Shown: piece after piece, positions 1 through 6,336 of the stretch
How the letters are laid out: every line of letters starts with the position of its first letter
How positions within the stretch are numbered: position 1 is the first letter of the stretch
Assembly: GCA_012511925.1 (NCBI GenBank)
Contig: JAAZFD010000198.1
Coordinates: forward strand, 1-9,062
Reading direction: 5' to 3'
Length of the DNA stretch: 9,062 bases
Origin: Clostridiales bacterium
Lineage (GTDB): Bacteria; Bacillota; Clostridia; Christensenellales; CAG-138
The notes under the pieces: model-generated
What the model was told of the DNA's origin: nothing
The model's database searches: none
What the model saw: the letters and a program-made list of their open reading frames with translations, nothing else
Made by a program: the position numbers and the translations under genes

Positions 1-2082
1 AAGATTACTGAAAATGTAGCGGAGGTATCCGCATCTCTTTCGCATACAACGATTATGAAAACTAATGGCGAAGTGTACGCTTTTGGTGTAAACTCTTCCA
101 ACGCATTCGGATTCACTACGGATGCACAATACGTGCACGAGCATACAAGGGTGTTTGAAGACTTTAATGTTCATACGGTCAGTTGCGGCGTGGGGCATAC
201 GTCATTTATTACAACAGCAAATAATTTATATACTGTTGGGTTAAACTATTTCGGTCAAATTGGCGATGGTACAACAACGGATAGGCTTACCCCTGTTCTT
301 GTTAAGAGCAATGTAAGAGATACATTTGCAGATAGTTATATTACGGCTGTTATTGATACCGATGGTGTGCTGTACGCAGTTGGGGATAATGGGAAAGGAC
401 TTTGTGGTTTGCCTTATTCGGGTTCTGTTTTGTTTGTTATGGACGGTATGAGGGTTTTAACCAAAAAAACTGACATTAACCACTCAAAGCAAGACTACGG
501 CTTGTATATAGTCGATGAAACAGAGAAGCCCGAATATGAGGTTTTCACTTTTAAGCCCGACGAGAGAACGCAAAATATCATACATAGGGCTGCAAACAAC
601 GAGTATGCCAACTGCTATGATTATCTTACACCTTACGAGAAGCATATGTACGAAAGTCTTGACCGTGCGGTTCCGGATACACATGATAATTTCGATGATG
701 GAGATGTAATAAACGTGCCTTTTATCTCATTATCCAATCAAGCGAATGCTCCGTTTTCGGCAGCATTGGCTGCATGGTACGCATACTGTTATGACCACCC
801 GGAAGCATTTTGGTTGAATTCTTATTCGGTTTCTGTGTATTTTCCATTCTATTACCCACATGGAGAAGATTTTGGCTTTGCTGTAAAGCCAATGTTTGAT
901 TCCGCTGCCGAAGTTGCGTTGGCAGAAGCCAAAATAAATCAAAAAATTGATGTAATTATCAATGGTGATGATAATGATATGTATGAAAAACTACGTAAGG
1001 CTTATGATTATGTGGTTTCGCTTAACGAGCCAAACGCAAACACATATAGCGATAATCCGCTGGAACATAGTGCATATTCAGTTTTTTGTGATGATGAATT
1101 ATCGCCTTTGCCTGCCGCTTATGCAAATGCGATGAAAATAATTTGCGATAAACTGGGAATTTACAGCGTAATTACACGAGGAAGATATGAAGGAAAGCTA
1201 GTTTATTGGCTTACTGTAAAAGCAGACGACGGTGAGTTTTACGTGCTTGACGCATACCAAGAAGCAAAAGATGGCAGCGATTGTTTCTTAAAAGGAGCAT
1301 CTTTTATGGAAAACAGAGAGTACAGCATCGAAGACACAATGCCAAATATGTGCTACCCTACTCTTTGCAATCATGACTATGTTCAAGGCAATTATGAAAT
1401 GTATGAGTATGAACGAACACCTGTATATTCTTATACATACAATCCAACCTTATCCAATATTCCAAACACTACGGCACCTGAAGGCGGCAAAAGCTACATA
1501 TTAGCCTGCGAATTCAATGGAAAACTTTACGCATTGCGTGCCGAGAACATTTCGTATGCCGGGAATATGGCAAAGGGAATGAGTGCCGTGGATATTACTT
1601 CGATTGACAGTATAAACGACTCTGCACTTGTTTGGAAGGTAATAGAGGGTGAGGATAATCTCAGCTTTGAATTAGAAAACCAAGGTGGAAAGCTAAGTGC
1701 GTACTCGTATCTGAAAATTAAAGAGCCTGGTAAAAGTGGTTCGGTATTTTCTTATGATGCTTCGACCGGCAGACTTATAGACACCAAAAACAGATGCCTG
1801 CGCTTATTTACTGCGATTATGGATAATCCAGTGTTCGATAGCAAGATAAGAGGTTGGTCGGATTGCGATTACTCTCGCATTGTTTTCATTGAATATGTAT
1901 GGCAAACTGGTGATGTTAATATGGATTGCAGTAAAAATACCGGCGATGCAGCTTTAGTTTTGCAGTACTATGCAGGCTTAGTAACGCTTAACGAAGACCA
2001 GAAGGTCATTGCTGATGTTACTGGTGATGGAAAAGTAAACACAGGTGATGCAATAGCGATTTTGAAAATATTAGTCAGTTAG
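1..2082 (+). CDS. Secreted RCC1-repeat / transglutaminase-like / dockerin protein (5' partial)
   Basis: The reading frame is open from base 1, and the residues before the ATG at 55 already belong to an RCC1-type repeat (VSASLSHTTIMKTNGEVYAFG), so the gene starts outside the window. Counting residues from base 1 (693 in all), RCC1-like repeats cover about 1-150, with a second clear unit ending in GLNYFGQIGDGTTTDR. A DHPEAFW motif at 265-271 and the region 315-420 resemble clostridial transglutaminase-like proteins, but the usual Cys position is Pro371 and the usual His position is Val401; only Asp417 of the triad remains. A beta-rich stretch of unknown family follows (about 495-630). Residues 637-693 are a type-I dockerin with two calcium loops (DVNMDCSKNTGD and DVTGDGKVNTGD). 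By family knowledge, the dockerin should bind a cohesin on a scaffoldin or the cell surface. Export is inferred, because the signal peptide would lie upstream. The ligand or substrate is unknown, and the transglutaminase-like part is probably non-catalytic. Confidence 0.88.
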   Translation, partial: KITENVAEVSASLSHTTIMKTNGEVYAFGVNSSNAFGFTTDAQYVHEHTRVFEDFNVHTVSCGVGHTSFITTANNLYTVGLNYFGQIGDGTTTDRLTPVLVKSNVRDTFADSYITAVIDTDGVLYAVGDNGKGLCGLPYSGSVLFVMDGMRVLTKKTDINHSKQDYGLYIVDETEKPEYEVFTFKPDERTQNIIHRAANNEYANCYDYLTPYEKHMYESLDRAVPDTHDNFDDGDVINVPFISLSNQANAPFSAALAAWYAYCYDHPEAFWLNSYSVSVYFPFYYPHGEDFGFAVKPMFDSAAEVALAEAKINQKIDVIINGDDNDMYEKLRKAYDYVVSLNEPNANTYSDNPLEHSAYSVFCDDELSPLPAAYANAMKIICDKLGIYSVITRGRYEGKLVYWLTVKADDGEFYVLDAYQEAKDGSDCFLKGASFMENREYSIEDTMPNMCYPTLCNHDYVQGNYEMYEYERTPVYSYTYNPTLSNIPNTTAPEGGKSYILACEFNGKLYALRAENISYAGNMAKGMSAVDITSIDSINDSALVWKVIEGEDNLSFELENQGGKLSAYSYLKIKEPGKSGSVFSYDASTGRLIDTKNRCLRLFTAIMDNPVFDSKIRGWSDCDYSRIVFIEYVWQTGDVNMDCSKNTGDAALVLQYYAGLVTLNEDQKVIADVTGDGKVNTGDAIAILKILVS
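1909..2079 (+). other. Type-I dockerin domain, C-terminal
   Basis: Two tandem 12-residue EF-hand-like loops, each followed by a helix, end the protein. Loop 1 (DVNMDCSKNTGD) carries D, N, D, N, D at positions 1, 3, 5, 9 and 12. Loop 2 (DVTGDGKVNTGD) carries D, T, D, N, D, with Thr in place of the usual Asn/Asp at position 3. Both loops have Thr-Gly at positions 10-11, the pair usually linked to cohesin recognition, so either repeat could dock, as in the dual-binding mode known for type-I dockerins. The near-identical NTGDA segment in both repeats shows the internal duplication. Confidence 0.9.
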
Positions 2083-2134
2083 CAGTAATAGCAAAGCTAA
2101 AATTTGATAAAACCAATACGAATATAGGTAAAAC

Positions 2135-2173
2135 ATGCCCACTCATTCAAGGGCGGGCATTAAATCGTTTTTT
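2135..2173 (+). terminator. Weak candidate terminator after the dockerin gene
   Basis: The arms ATGCCC (2135-2140) and GGGCAT (2155-2160) can pair over a 14-base loop, with a T6 run at 2168-2173. The T run starts seven bases after the stem, so this is not a textbook intrinsic terminator. It lies about 50 bases past the stop codon, where transcription of the upstream gene would be expected to end. Confidence 0.4.
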
Positions 2174-2210
2174 ACAGCCCTGAAAATGCTGTCTATTGCG
2201 GTATTACTAT

Positions 2211-2239
2211 TTGCAATCAACCAAGTCTTTGGGTATAAT
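2211..2239 (+). promoter_or_regulatory. Sigma-A-type promoter for the foldase gene
   Basis: A -35 box TTGCAA (2211-2216; one change from TTGACA is C for A at position 5 read as TTGcaA) is followed by exactly 17 bases and a consensus -10 box TATAAT (2234-2239). The predicted transcript start is near 2246, which gives a leader of about 35 bases. The leader contains a GAGGT ribosome binding site (2272-2276), four bases before the ATG at 2281, which is rather close spacing. No other regulatory structure is evident in the 198-base gap 2083-2280. Confidence 0.7.
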
Positions 2240-2280
2240 AGACAAATAGCTTATAGCTTAATAATTTTAGCGAGGTAATC

Positions 2281-3741
2281 ATGATTAAAAAATTCCATAT
2301 CAAGCGAATCGCATTTGTTTGTGCATTAGTTTTTATAGCTACTTGTGTAGCAACCGCTTGCAATGTAGTCCCAGAGGGCGCATTGCCTTCCGCAACACCC
2401 GCTCAATACACAGAGGAAGAGCTTAACACCCCAGTTATAACAGTTGGCGAATACAAGGTTACTTTTGGTGAATATCTTAGCTTTTTCAACAACATAGCCG
2501 CTTATTATAGGCAAAACTATAATTTGGATATAACAGAGAAACCAGAAGACTTAGCAAAATACAAGGAAAAGATTACAGAAACCTTGGCTCAAGAAAAAAT
2601 GCTTCTTTACAGGGCAAACGAGCTTGGCTTAACTGATTTAACCGCCGAACAGCTAACGGAAATAGATGAAAGATACGAACAGGATGTTGAAGAACTATAC
2701 GAATACTATACCGAGCTTGCAGAAAAAGACAAGGAATCAGATGATACACTCGATGTTGATAAGCAGGTTGAGAAGTATATTCTAAACGAAGCGAAATACA
2801 ACTTGGGCGAGGATGCAACCATAGAATCGTATATGGATTATATGAAAGAATCAGCACACGATGGCTATATTGTTGACCTTTTGATTGCGGAAATCACAAA
2901 AGGCGTTACCGTTTCGCAAAAGGATATAGCAGATTGGTATGCCGATTCTAAAGCAGATGATGTGAAATACTACACCGAAAACCCTGGCGAGTACAAAACC
3001 GAAAGGGAAATGTTCGATATGTATGGTACAATATCCGACCATAAAACCGCTGTTCCGCCGTTGCTCGTTCCCGAAGGATACTCTCGAGTTCTGCATATAT
3101 TCACAACCGCAGAGGGCGAGTATTCAAAGGAATATAAAGACAACCAAACAAAGATGTCAGCCCTCGAAAAAGAATATGGCGAGCTTGCTTTGGCGGATAG
3201 CCTTTCTGGAAAGAAAACAAACGAGACAAGGCTAAAAGAGATTGTTACCGAGTATAAGAAGCTAAGCGATGAGAACACAAAGGAGCATAACGCACTTTTC
3301 AAGGATGCCAAAGCAAAGATTAACGAAGCCTACACAAAGCTACAGGCTGGCGAGGATTTTGGCGTTGTGATGCTTAAATACTCTGAAGACGGCGCAATCA
3401 TAAATTACGAGAGTATGCAAAAGGATGGGCTTTTAATCAGCACCGAGCATAAGGCTAAGGAGGATTGGAGCGCTATGGCGAAGTCAGAATTTGCTAAGCT
3501 CAAAAAGGGTGAATATTCAAAGGTATTCAAAGACGATGACGGCTACCATATAATCTACTATCTAGGGGACGAAAAGGCTGGCGAAATCGCTTTGAAGGAT
3601 ATTTCCGACACGATTATGAAACATCTGCTACCCACATTAAAAGACGAACACTACAATGCAAAGGTTGAAGAGTGGATGAAGGACAACGAAAAAATAATGG
3701 TAATAAACAACGAGCTGATTGAAAAGGTTGGCGTTAAATAA
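2281..3741 (+). CDS. Parvulin-type peptidyl-prolyl isomerase, lipoprotein foldase (PrsA/SurA-like)
   Basis: This is a predicted membrane-anchored foldase that would catalyse cis-trans isomerisation of prolyl bonds in secreted proteins on the outer face of the membrane. The 486-residue product begins with a basic, hydrophobic signal sequence ending VATAC, so Cys27 is a likely lipidation site, although Ala rather than Leu sits at -3. Residues about 50-200 resemble the helical SurA-type N-terminal region (for example QEKMLLYRANELGLTDL). The parvulin fold starts at RVLHIF (His272), continues at AKAKINEAYTKLQAGEDF (343-360) and YSED (367-370), and ends at GYHIIYY (421-427, His423). The usual histidine pair and an Asp are therefore present. 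About 65 charged, probably coiled-coil residues (roughly 275-340) are inserted after the first strand. The protein is much longer than typical PrsA (about 290 residues). It has its own promoter and terminator. A purely chaperone role cannot be excluded. Confidence 0.87.
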   Translation: MIKKFHIKRIAFVCALVFIATCVATACNVVPEGALPSATPAQYTEEELNTPVITVGEYKVTFGEYLSFFNNIAAYYRQNYNLDITEKPEDLAKYKEKITETLAQEKMLLYRANELGLTDLTAEQLTEIDERYEQDVEELYEYYTELAEKDKESDDTLDVDKQVEKYILNEAKYNLGEDATIESYMDYMKESAHDGYIVDLLIAEITKGVTVSQKDIADWYADSKADDVKYYTENPGEYKTEREMFDMYGTISDHKTAVPPLLVPEGYSRVLHIFTTAEGEYSKEYKDNQTKMSALEKEYGELALADSLSGKKTNETRLKEIVTEYKKLSDENTKEHNALFKDAKAKINEAYTKLQAGEDFGVVMLKYSEDGAIINYESMQKDGLLISTEHKAKEDWSAMAKSEFAKLKKGEYSKVFKDDDGYHIIYYLGDEKAGEIALKDISDTIMKHLLPTLKDEHYNAKVEEWMKDNEKIMVINNELIEKVGVK

Positions 3742-3748
3742 AAACATT

Positions 3749-3777
3749 AAGCCACGAGTAAATCTTGTGGCTTTTTT
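3749..3777 (+). terminator. Strong intrinsic terminator between foldase gene and rqcP
   Basis: A 10-base-pair stem (AAGCCACGAG at 3749-3758 with CTTGTGGCTT at 3764-3773, one G-T pair) closes a five-base loop TAAAT and runs straight into T6 (3772-3777). It lies eight bases after the foldase stop codon. The rqcP ribosome binding site begins at the very next base, so the terminator also forms the leader of the downstream cluster. Confidence 0.88.
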
Positions 3778-3783
3778 AGAGGT
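3778..3783 (+). promoter_or_regulatory. rqcP ribosome binding site abutting the terminator
   Basis: AGAGGT ends three bases before the ATG at 3787 and directly follows the terminator T run. It supports this start codon, as does the RqcP family N-terminus MRLDKFLK. The spacing is short. The site is not paired within the hairpin, so the hairpin would affect transcription rather than directly hide the ribosome binding site. Confidence 0.55.
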
Positions 3784-3786
3784 TAT

Positions 3787-4026
3787 ATGCGATTAGATAA
3801 ATTTTTGAAGGTTTCACGAATAATTAAGCGTAGAACATTGGCAAACGAGGCTTGCGACAAGGGTCATGTTAGCTTAAACGGCAAGCTGGCAAAGGCTTCA
3901 AGCGAGGTAAAGATCGGCGATACAATAAGCATACGATTTGGAGAAAAGCTAACCACCTTAAAGGTTAACTCGATTTTAGAAAACCCTAAAAAGGACGAAT
4001 CAATGCAGATGTACGAGTTGCAATAA
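3787..4026 (+). CDS. rqcP: S4-domain RNA-binding protein RqcP (YabO/Hsp15 family)
   Basis: The 79-residue product is almost entirely one S4 RNA-binding domain. It matches what I recall of Bacillus YabO/RqcP closely: MRLDKFLKVSRIIKRRTLA, then the GHVSLNGKLAKASSEVK turn and the IRFGEKLTTLKV strand. By family knowledge, RqcP binds the obstructed 50S subunit with its peptidyl-tRNA and works with RqcH to add C-terminal Ala tails to stalled nascent chains in ribosome-associated quality control. The basic face (Arg2, Lys5, Arg11, Lys14-Arg16) is intact. Its stop codon overlaps the ispD start (TAATG), indicating translational coupling. In Bacillus, rqcP sits near mfd, spoVT and yabP. Here its neighbours are a PrsA-like foldase and ispDF, which suggests a rearranged or shortened version of that region. 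An Hsp15-like role is the alternative. Confidence 0.9.
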   Translation: MRLDKFLKVSRIIKRRTLANEACDKGHVSLNGKLAKASSEVKIGDTISIRFGEKLTTLKVNSILENPKKDESMQMYELQ

Positions 4027-4694
4027 TGAAAGCAGTTGGAATACTTTTAGGTGCAGGAAGCTCTTCTCGCATGGGCGAAAATAAAATGCTCATGCCCTTA
4101 GGGAATACAAATGCACTTAAACTTAGCTTTGGTGCGTTGTGTAATTCCGATATAGATGAGGTCATAATTGCTGTTTCGGATTTAACACATATTTTTGCAA
4201 ACACGCTTTGCGAAGGCTCAAAAATACCTGCAAGATGCGTAATGGGTGGGGAAACTAGGGCGCACTCTGTAATAAATGCGCTTAATGCTTGCGAAAACGC
4301 TGAAATAGTGGTTATCCACGATGCCGCAAGGTGCTTGATTAAACCCGAAACAATAAATCAAAGCATTCAGCAAGCACAAGAGCACGGAAGTGCAATAGCC
4401 ACTACAAGAGTTGTAGATACTTTGCGAAACGAAAAAAACCACGCAACAATAAATAGAGACGAATTGTTAGCTATGCAAACCCCACAAGCGTTTAAGTTTG
4501 TCTTGATAAAAAATGCGTACAAGCAAGCGGAAAAATTAGAGAATTACACAGACGATTGCGAGATTTTTCTGCAAGCAGGGCATAATCCGCACTACTTCGT
4601 AAACGATTATCCGAATATGAAGCTAACCCACAAGGGCGACATAGAAATCTTCTTAGCAATATTGCAAAGCAGAGGAGGGCAATTATGCGAATAG
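4026..4694 (+). CDS. ispD: 2-C-methyl-D-erythritol 4-phosphate cytidylyltransferase
   Basis: IspD transfers CMP from CTP to 2-C-methyl-D-erythritol 4-phosphate, the third step of the MEP (non-mevalonate) isoprenoid pathway, in the cytoplasm. The 222-residue length is normal. The nucleotide-binding N-terminus LLGAGSSSRMGENK contains Arg15 and Lys20, equivalent to the basic pair of the family. GGETRAHSVINAL, IHDAAR (97-102), VVDTL, LLAMQTPQAF, TDDCEIF and the final NMKLTHKGDIE block with its conserved Lys follow in the expected order. One oddity is that the nearly invariant Pro after HDAAR is Cys103. The start overlaps the rqcP stop by one base, with no good ribosome binding site of its own, so translation probably depends on reinitiation. 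The 3' end overlaps ispF by 10 bases. Adjacency to ispF supports the assignment. Confidence 0.95.
   Translation: MKAVGILLGAGSSSRMGENKMLMPLGNTNALKLSFGALCNSDIDEVIIAVSDLTHIFANTLCEGSKIPARCVMGGETRAHSVINALNACENAEIVVIHDAARCLIKPETINQSIQQAQEHGSAIATTRVVDTLRNEKNHATINRDELLAMQTPQAFKFVLIKNAYKQAEKLENYTDDCEIFLQAGHNPHYFVNDYPNMKLTHKGDIEIFLAILQSRGGQLCE
4672..4679 (+). promoter_or_regulatory. Strong ribosome binding site for ispF inside ispD
   Basis: AGGAGG within GAGGAGGG lies five bases before the ATG at 4685, inside the end of ispD. It fixes the ispF start and contrasts with the nearly absent sites in front of ispD and the downstream hypothetical gene. This suggests ispF is translated independently and efficiently. 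Confidence 0.8.
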
Positions 4695-5158
4695 GTTACG
4701 GAGAGGACACACACAGATTAGGTCCCACAAGAAAAATGATTTTGGGTGGAGTTGATGTTGAATTTTTCTTAGGGCTGATAGGACATTCCGATGCCGATGC
4801 GTTGGTGCATTCAATCATAGATGCACTATTGGGTGCGGCTGCATTAGGCGATATAGGACAGCATTTTCCCGATAATGATATGCAATACAAGGATATTTCA
4901 AGCATGATTCTACTTGAAAAAACAGCAGATTTGCTAAGAGCAAATCGCTACAAGTTAATTAACTGCGATAGCACAATAATTGCCCAAAAACCAAAACTTG
5001 AGCCATATATAATGCAGATGCGTAAAAATATTGCTTATGCTTTAAACGTAGATATTGATGCAGTAAGCGTAAAGGCAACAACGCCCGAAAAAACTAATGC
5101 AGAGGGTAGGTTAGAGTGTATAACCGTTCGCTCGGTGGCGTTAATAGACAGGATATAG
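4685..5158 (+). CDS. ispF: 2-C-methyl-D-erythritol 2,4-cyclodiphosphate synthase
   Basis: IspF cyclises 4-diphosphocytidyl-2-C-methyl-D-erythritol 2-phosphate to the 2,4-cyclodiphosphate with release of CMP, the fifth MEP-pathway step. The family forms a trimer with a divalent metal in each active site. The 157 residues match the family length. The metal ligands are visible as Asp8 and His10 (GEDTHRL) and His42 (LVHSIIDALLGAAALGDIG). GHSDAD (33-38), FPDNDMQYKDISS, DSTIIAQKPKLEPYI and KATTPE (130-135) follow. Glu135 and Arg142 occupy the CMP-site positions expected from other IspF proteins. The segment 136-147 (KTNAEGRLECIT) differs from the common KLGFTGRGEGIA form but keeps the key Arg. IspE, which acts between IspD and IspF, is not in the window. 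Confidence 0.95.
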   Translation: MRIGYGEDTHRLGPTRKMILGGVDVEFFLGLIGHSDADALVHSIIDALLGAAALGDIGQHFPDNDMQYKDISSMILLEKTADLLRANRYKLINCDSTIIAQKPKLEPYIMQMRKNIAYALNVDIDAVSVKATTPEKTNAEGRLECITVRSVALIDRI

Positions 5159-5165
5159 CACCATT

Positions 5166-5690
5166 ATGGACAACTATAAATCTTGGAGCGGACTAAAAAA
5201 GCAATTAAATGATTTTCTTTGCGAAGAATTAAGCGGTAGAATTTCTTATTTCTTTACAAACTACCATGATGTTCATAATGCTTACGGAAGAGCTTCTATC
5301 CGGTTTGACGACAGAGAGCTTGTTTGCTTTGCTTGGATAGAAACACATTATCAAGAATTAGCTGTATCCGACATATTCAAGTTTGAGCCGGGTATGAACT
5401 ACGATGAAGTGTACGAAGAAATGTATAAACGGCTTAAACCGGATTGGGACAAAAACTGCACATATAGTGAATTGGATTTCATTGATGCGGTGTTGCATTT
5501 TCGCAACATGTCAATTAAATCGGCGTTGGAATCAGAAGACTATATTATTAAAATACTGGCAATCCTCGATAAACGTGTAGGATACAGAACACTTGTTAAA
5601 TTAGCTGAAGATAAGGATTACATAAAGTACCCTGAATGGGTGAAGCAGTTTTTTAGGCTTCGCTTTTCTGCAAGTAGAATCGTGCCGTAG
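5166..5690 (+). CDS. Hypothetical protein, resembles SF0329-type family of unknown function
   Basis: A 174-residue soluble protein without signal peptide or membrane segment. The opening (SWSGLKKQLNDFLCEELSGR, then ISYFFTNYH) and the late block SALESEDYIIKILAILDKRVG (starting near residue 119) remind me of the small 'SF0329 family' of uncharacterised proteins. That is recall, not a search result, and no activity is known to me for that family. The middle is acidic and aromatic-rich (FAWIETHYQELAVSDIFKFEPG). It begins seven bases after the ispF stop with no clear ribosome binding site, so it appears to be the last gene of the rqcP-ispD-ispF transcript. Whether it shares their function is unknown. 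It ends about 70 bases before a hairpin. That the frame is a real gene is fairly sure; its function is not assigned. Confidence 0.72.
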   Translation: MDNYKSWSGLKKQLNDFLCEELSGRISYFFTNYHDVHNAYGRASIRFDDRELVCFAWIETHYQELAVSDIFKFEPGMNYDEVYEEMYKRLKPDWDKNCTYSELDFIDAVLHFRNMSIKSALESEDYIIKILAILDKRVGYRTLVKLAEDKDYIKYPEWVKQFFRLRFSASRIVP

Positions 5691-5760
5691 AGCGATTTTC
5701 GATGAATATTCGAGTTTAAGTTTGAAAAATCCTACCAGATAATGTTTTATTAAGCAAAAT

Positions 5761-5783
5761 GCCCCTCCCATTTTGGAAGGGGC
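5761..5783. terminator. Hairpin terminator shared by convergent genes
   Basis: GCCCCT pairs with AGGGGC. Beyond one C-A mismatch the stem continues as CCA/TGG, giving about nine pairs around a TTTT loop. On the + strand it is followed by AAAGATTTATTTTT, so the T run is slightly late. On the - strand it is followed by ATTTTGC. It lies between the converging ends of the gene at 5166-5690 (+) and hpf (-) and could end transcripts from both sides. Confidence 0.75.
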
Positions 5784-5799
5784 AAAGATTTATTTTTAA

Positions 5800-6336
5800 T
5801 TACGCTTCTGGCTCGATTAAACCATAGTCTCCGTCATTACGCAAATACAATACGTTTACATCGCCTGTGTTGCCATTTGTGAAAACATAGAAGGAGTGTC
5901 CTAAAAGCTCAAGCTGCAAAATTGCTTCATCAACCGTCATAGGTTTAAGGTCGAAATGCTTAACCTTAACAACGTTGCGCTCTTTTAGTTCCTCGGGCTC
6001 AATTGTATCGCCGAAAACTGGTGATTCATCATGGAAAGCATCGCTACGTAAGCCATGCGATATGCGAGTTCTGTGCTTAATTATGCGGCGTTCAATCTTT
6101 TTAAGTGCATTGTTTACCGAGGCGTACATATCGCCTGTAACGTCAGCCGCCCTGATAACCTCAGGACCGCAAATAATGGTAACTTCAACGGTGTGGCGAT
6201 TTCTTTGAATCGACATCATAATGTTGGCTGCTGTTTCGCTGTCAAAATACTTTTCAAGTTTTTTGACCTGCTTCTCAACTGTGCTGTAAAGATAATCCGA
6301 AATCTCAATGTTCTTACCTGTAATAGTGATACGCAT
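5800..6336 (-). CDS. hpf: Ribosome hibernation promoting factor, long form
   Basis: Long HPF binds the 30S decoding region and dimerises 70S ribosomes into inactive 100S particles during slow growth. The 178-residue product has the two expected parts. An N-terminal S30AE/YfiA-type domain (about 1-95) starts MRITITGKNIEISDYLYSTVEK and has the basic helix KKIERRIIKHRTR. A linker (about 96-120) leads to the C-terminal dimerisation domain (121-178) with VKVKHFDLKPMTVDEAILQL, GHSFYVFTN and VNVLYLRNDGDYGLIEP. The length is that of the long form found in Firmicutes, not the short E. coli form. A clear AAGGAG (complement of 6345-6350) stands eight bases before the ATG and supports this start. It is the downstream neighbour of yunB on the same strand, with its own candidate promoter between them. 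Confidence 0.96.
   Translation of the reverse strand: MRITITGKNIEISDYLYSTVEKQVKKLEKYFDSETAANIMMSIQRNRHTVEVTIICGPEVIRAADVTGDMYASVNNALKKIERRIIKHRTRISHGLRSDAFHDESPVFGDTIEPEELKERNVVKVKHFDLKPMTVDEAILQLELLGHSFYVFTNGNTGDVNVLYLRNDGDYGLIEPEA

Noticed and set aside
484..942. Short reading frames on both strands inside the dockerin gene
   Set aside because: They overlap a long frame with clear RCC1 and transglutaminase-like homology and have no ribosome binding sites or recognisable domains.
1483..1890. Beta-rich segment as a ricin-type trefoil
   Set aside because: No QxW repeats are visible; the resemblance is only general, so it is left unassigned.
2174..2192. Small hairpin ACAGC/GCTGT in the foldase upstream region
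   Set aside because: It has only five pairs and no T run, and lies before the promoter; probably chance.
2326..3311. Several antisense and alternate frames (up to 113 codons) in the foldase gene
   Set aside because: They are shadows of a well-supported coding sequence; their products are low-complexity mirror translations with no signals.
3719..3750. TTGAAA near the foldase stop as a -35 for rqcP
   Set aside because: The only A/T-rich hexamer at proper spacing is not a credible -10; TAAATA lies only ten bases away.
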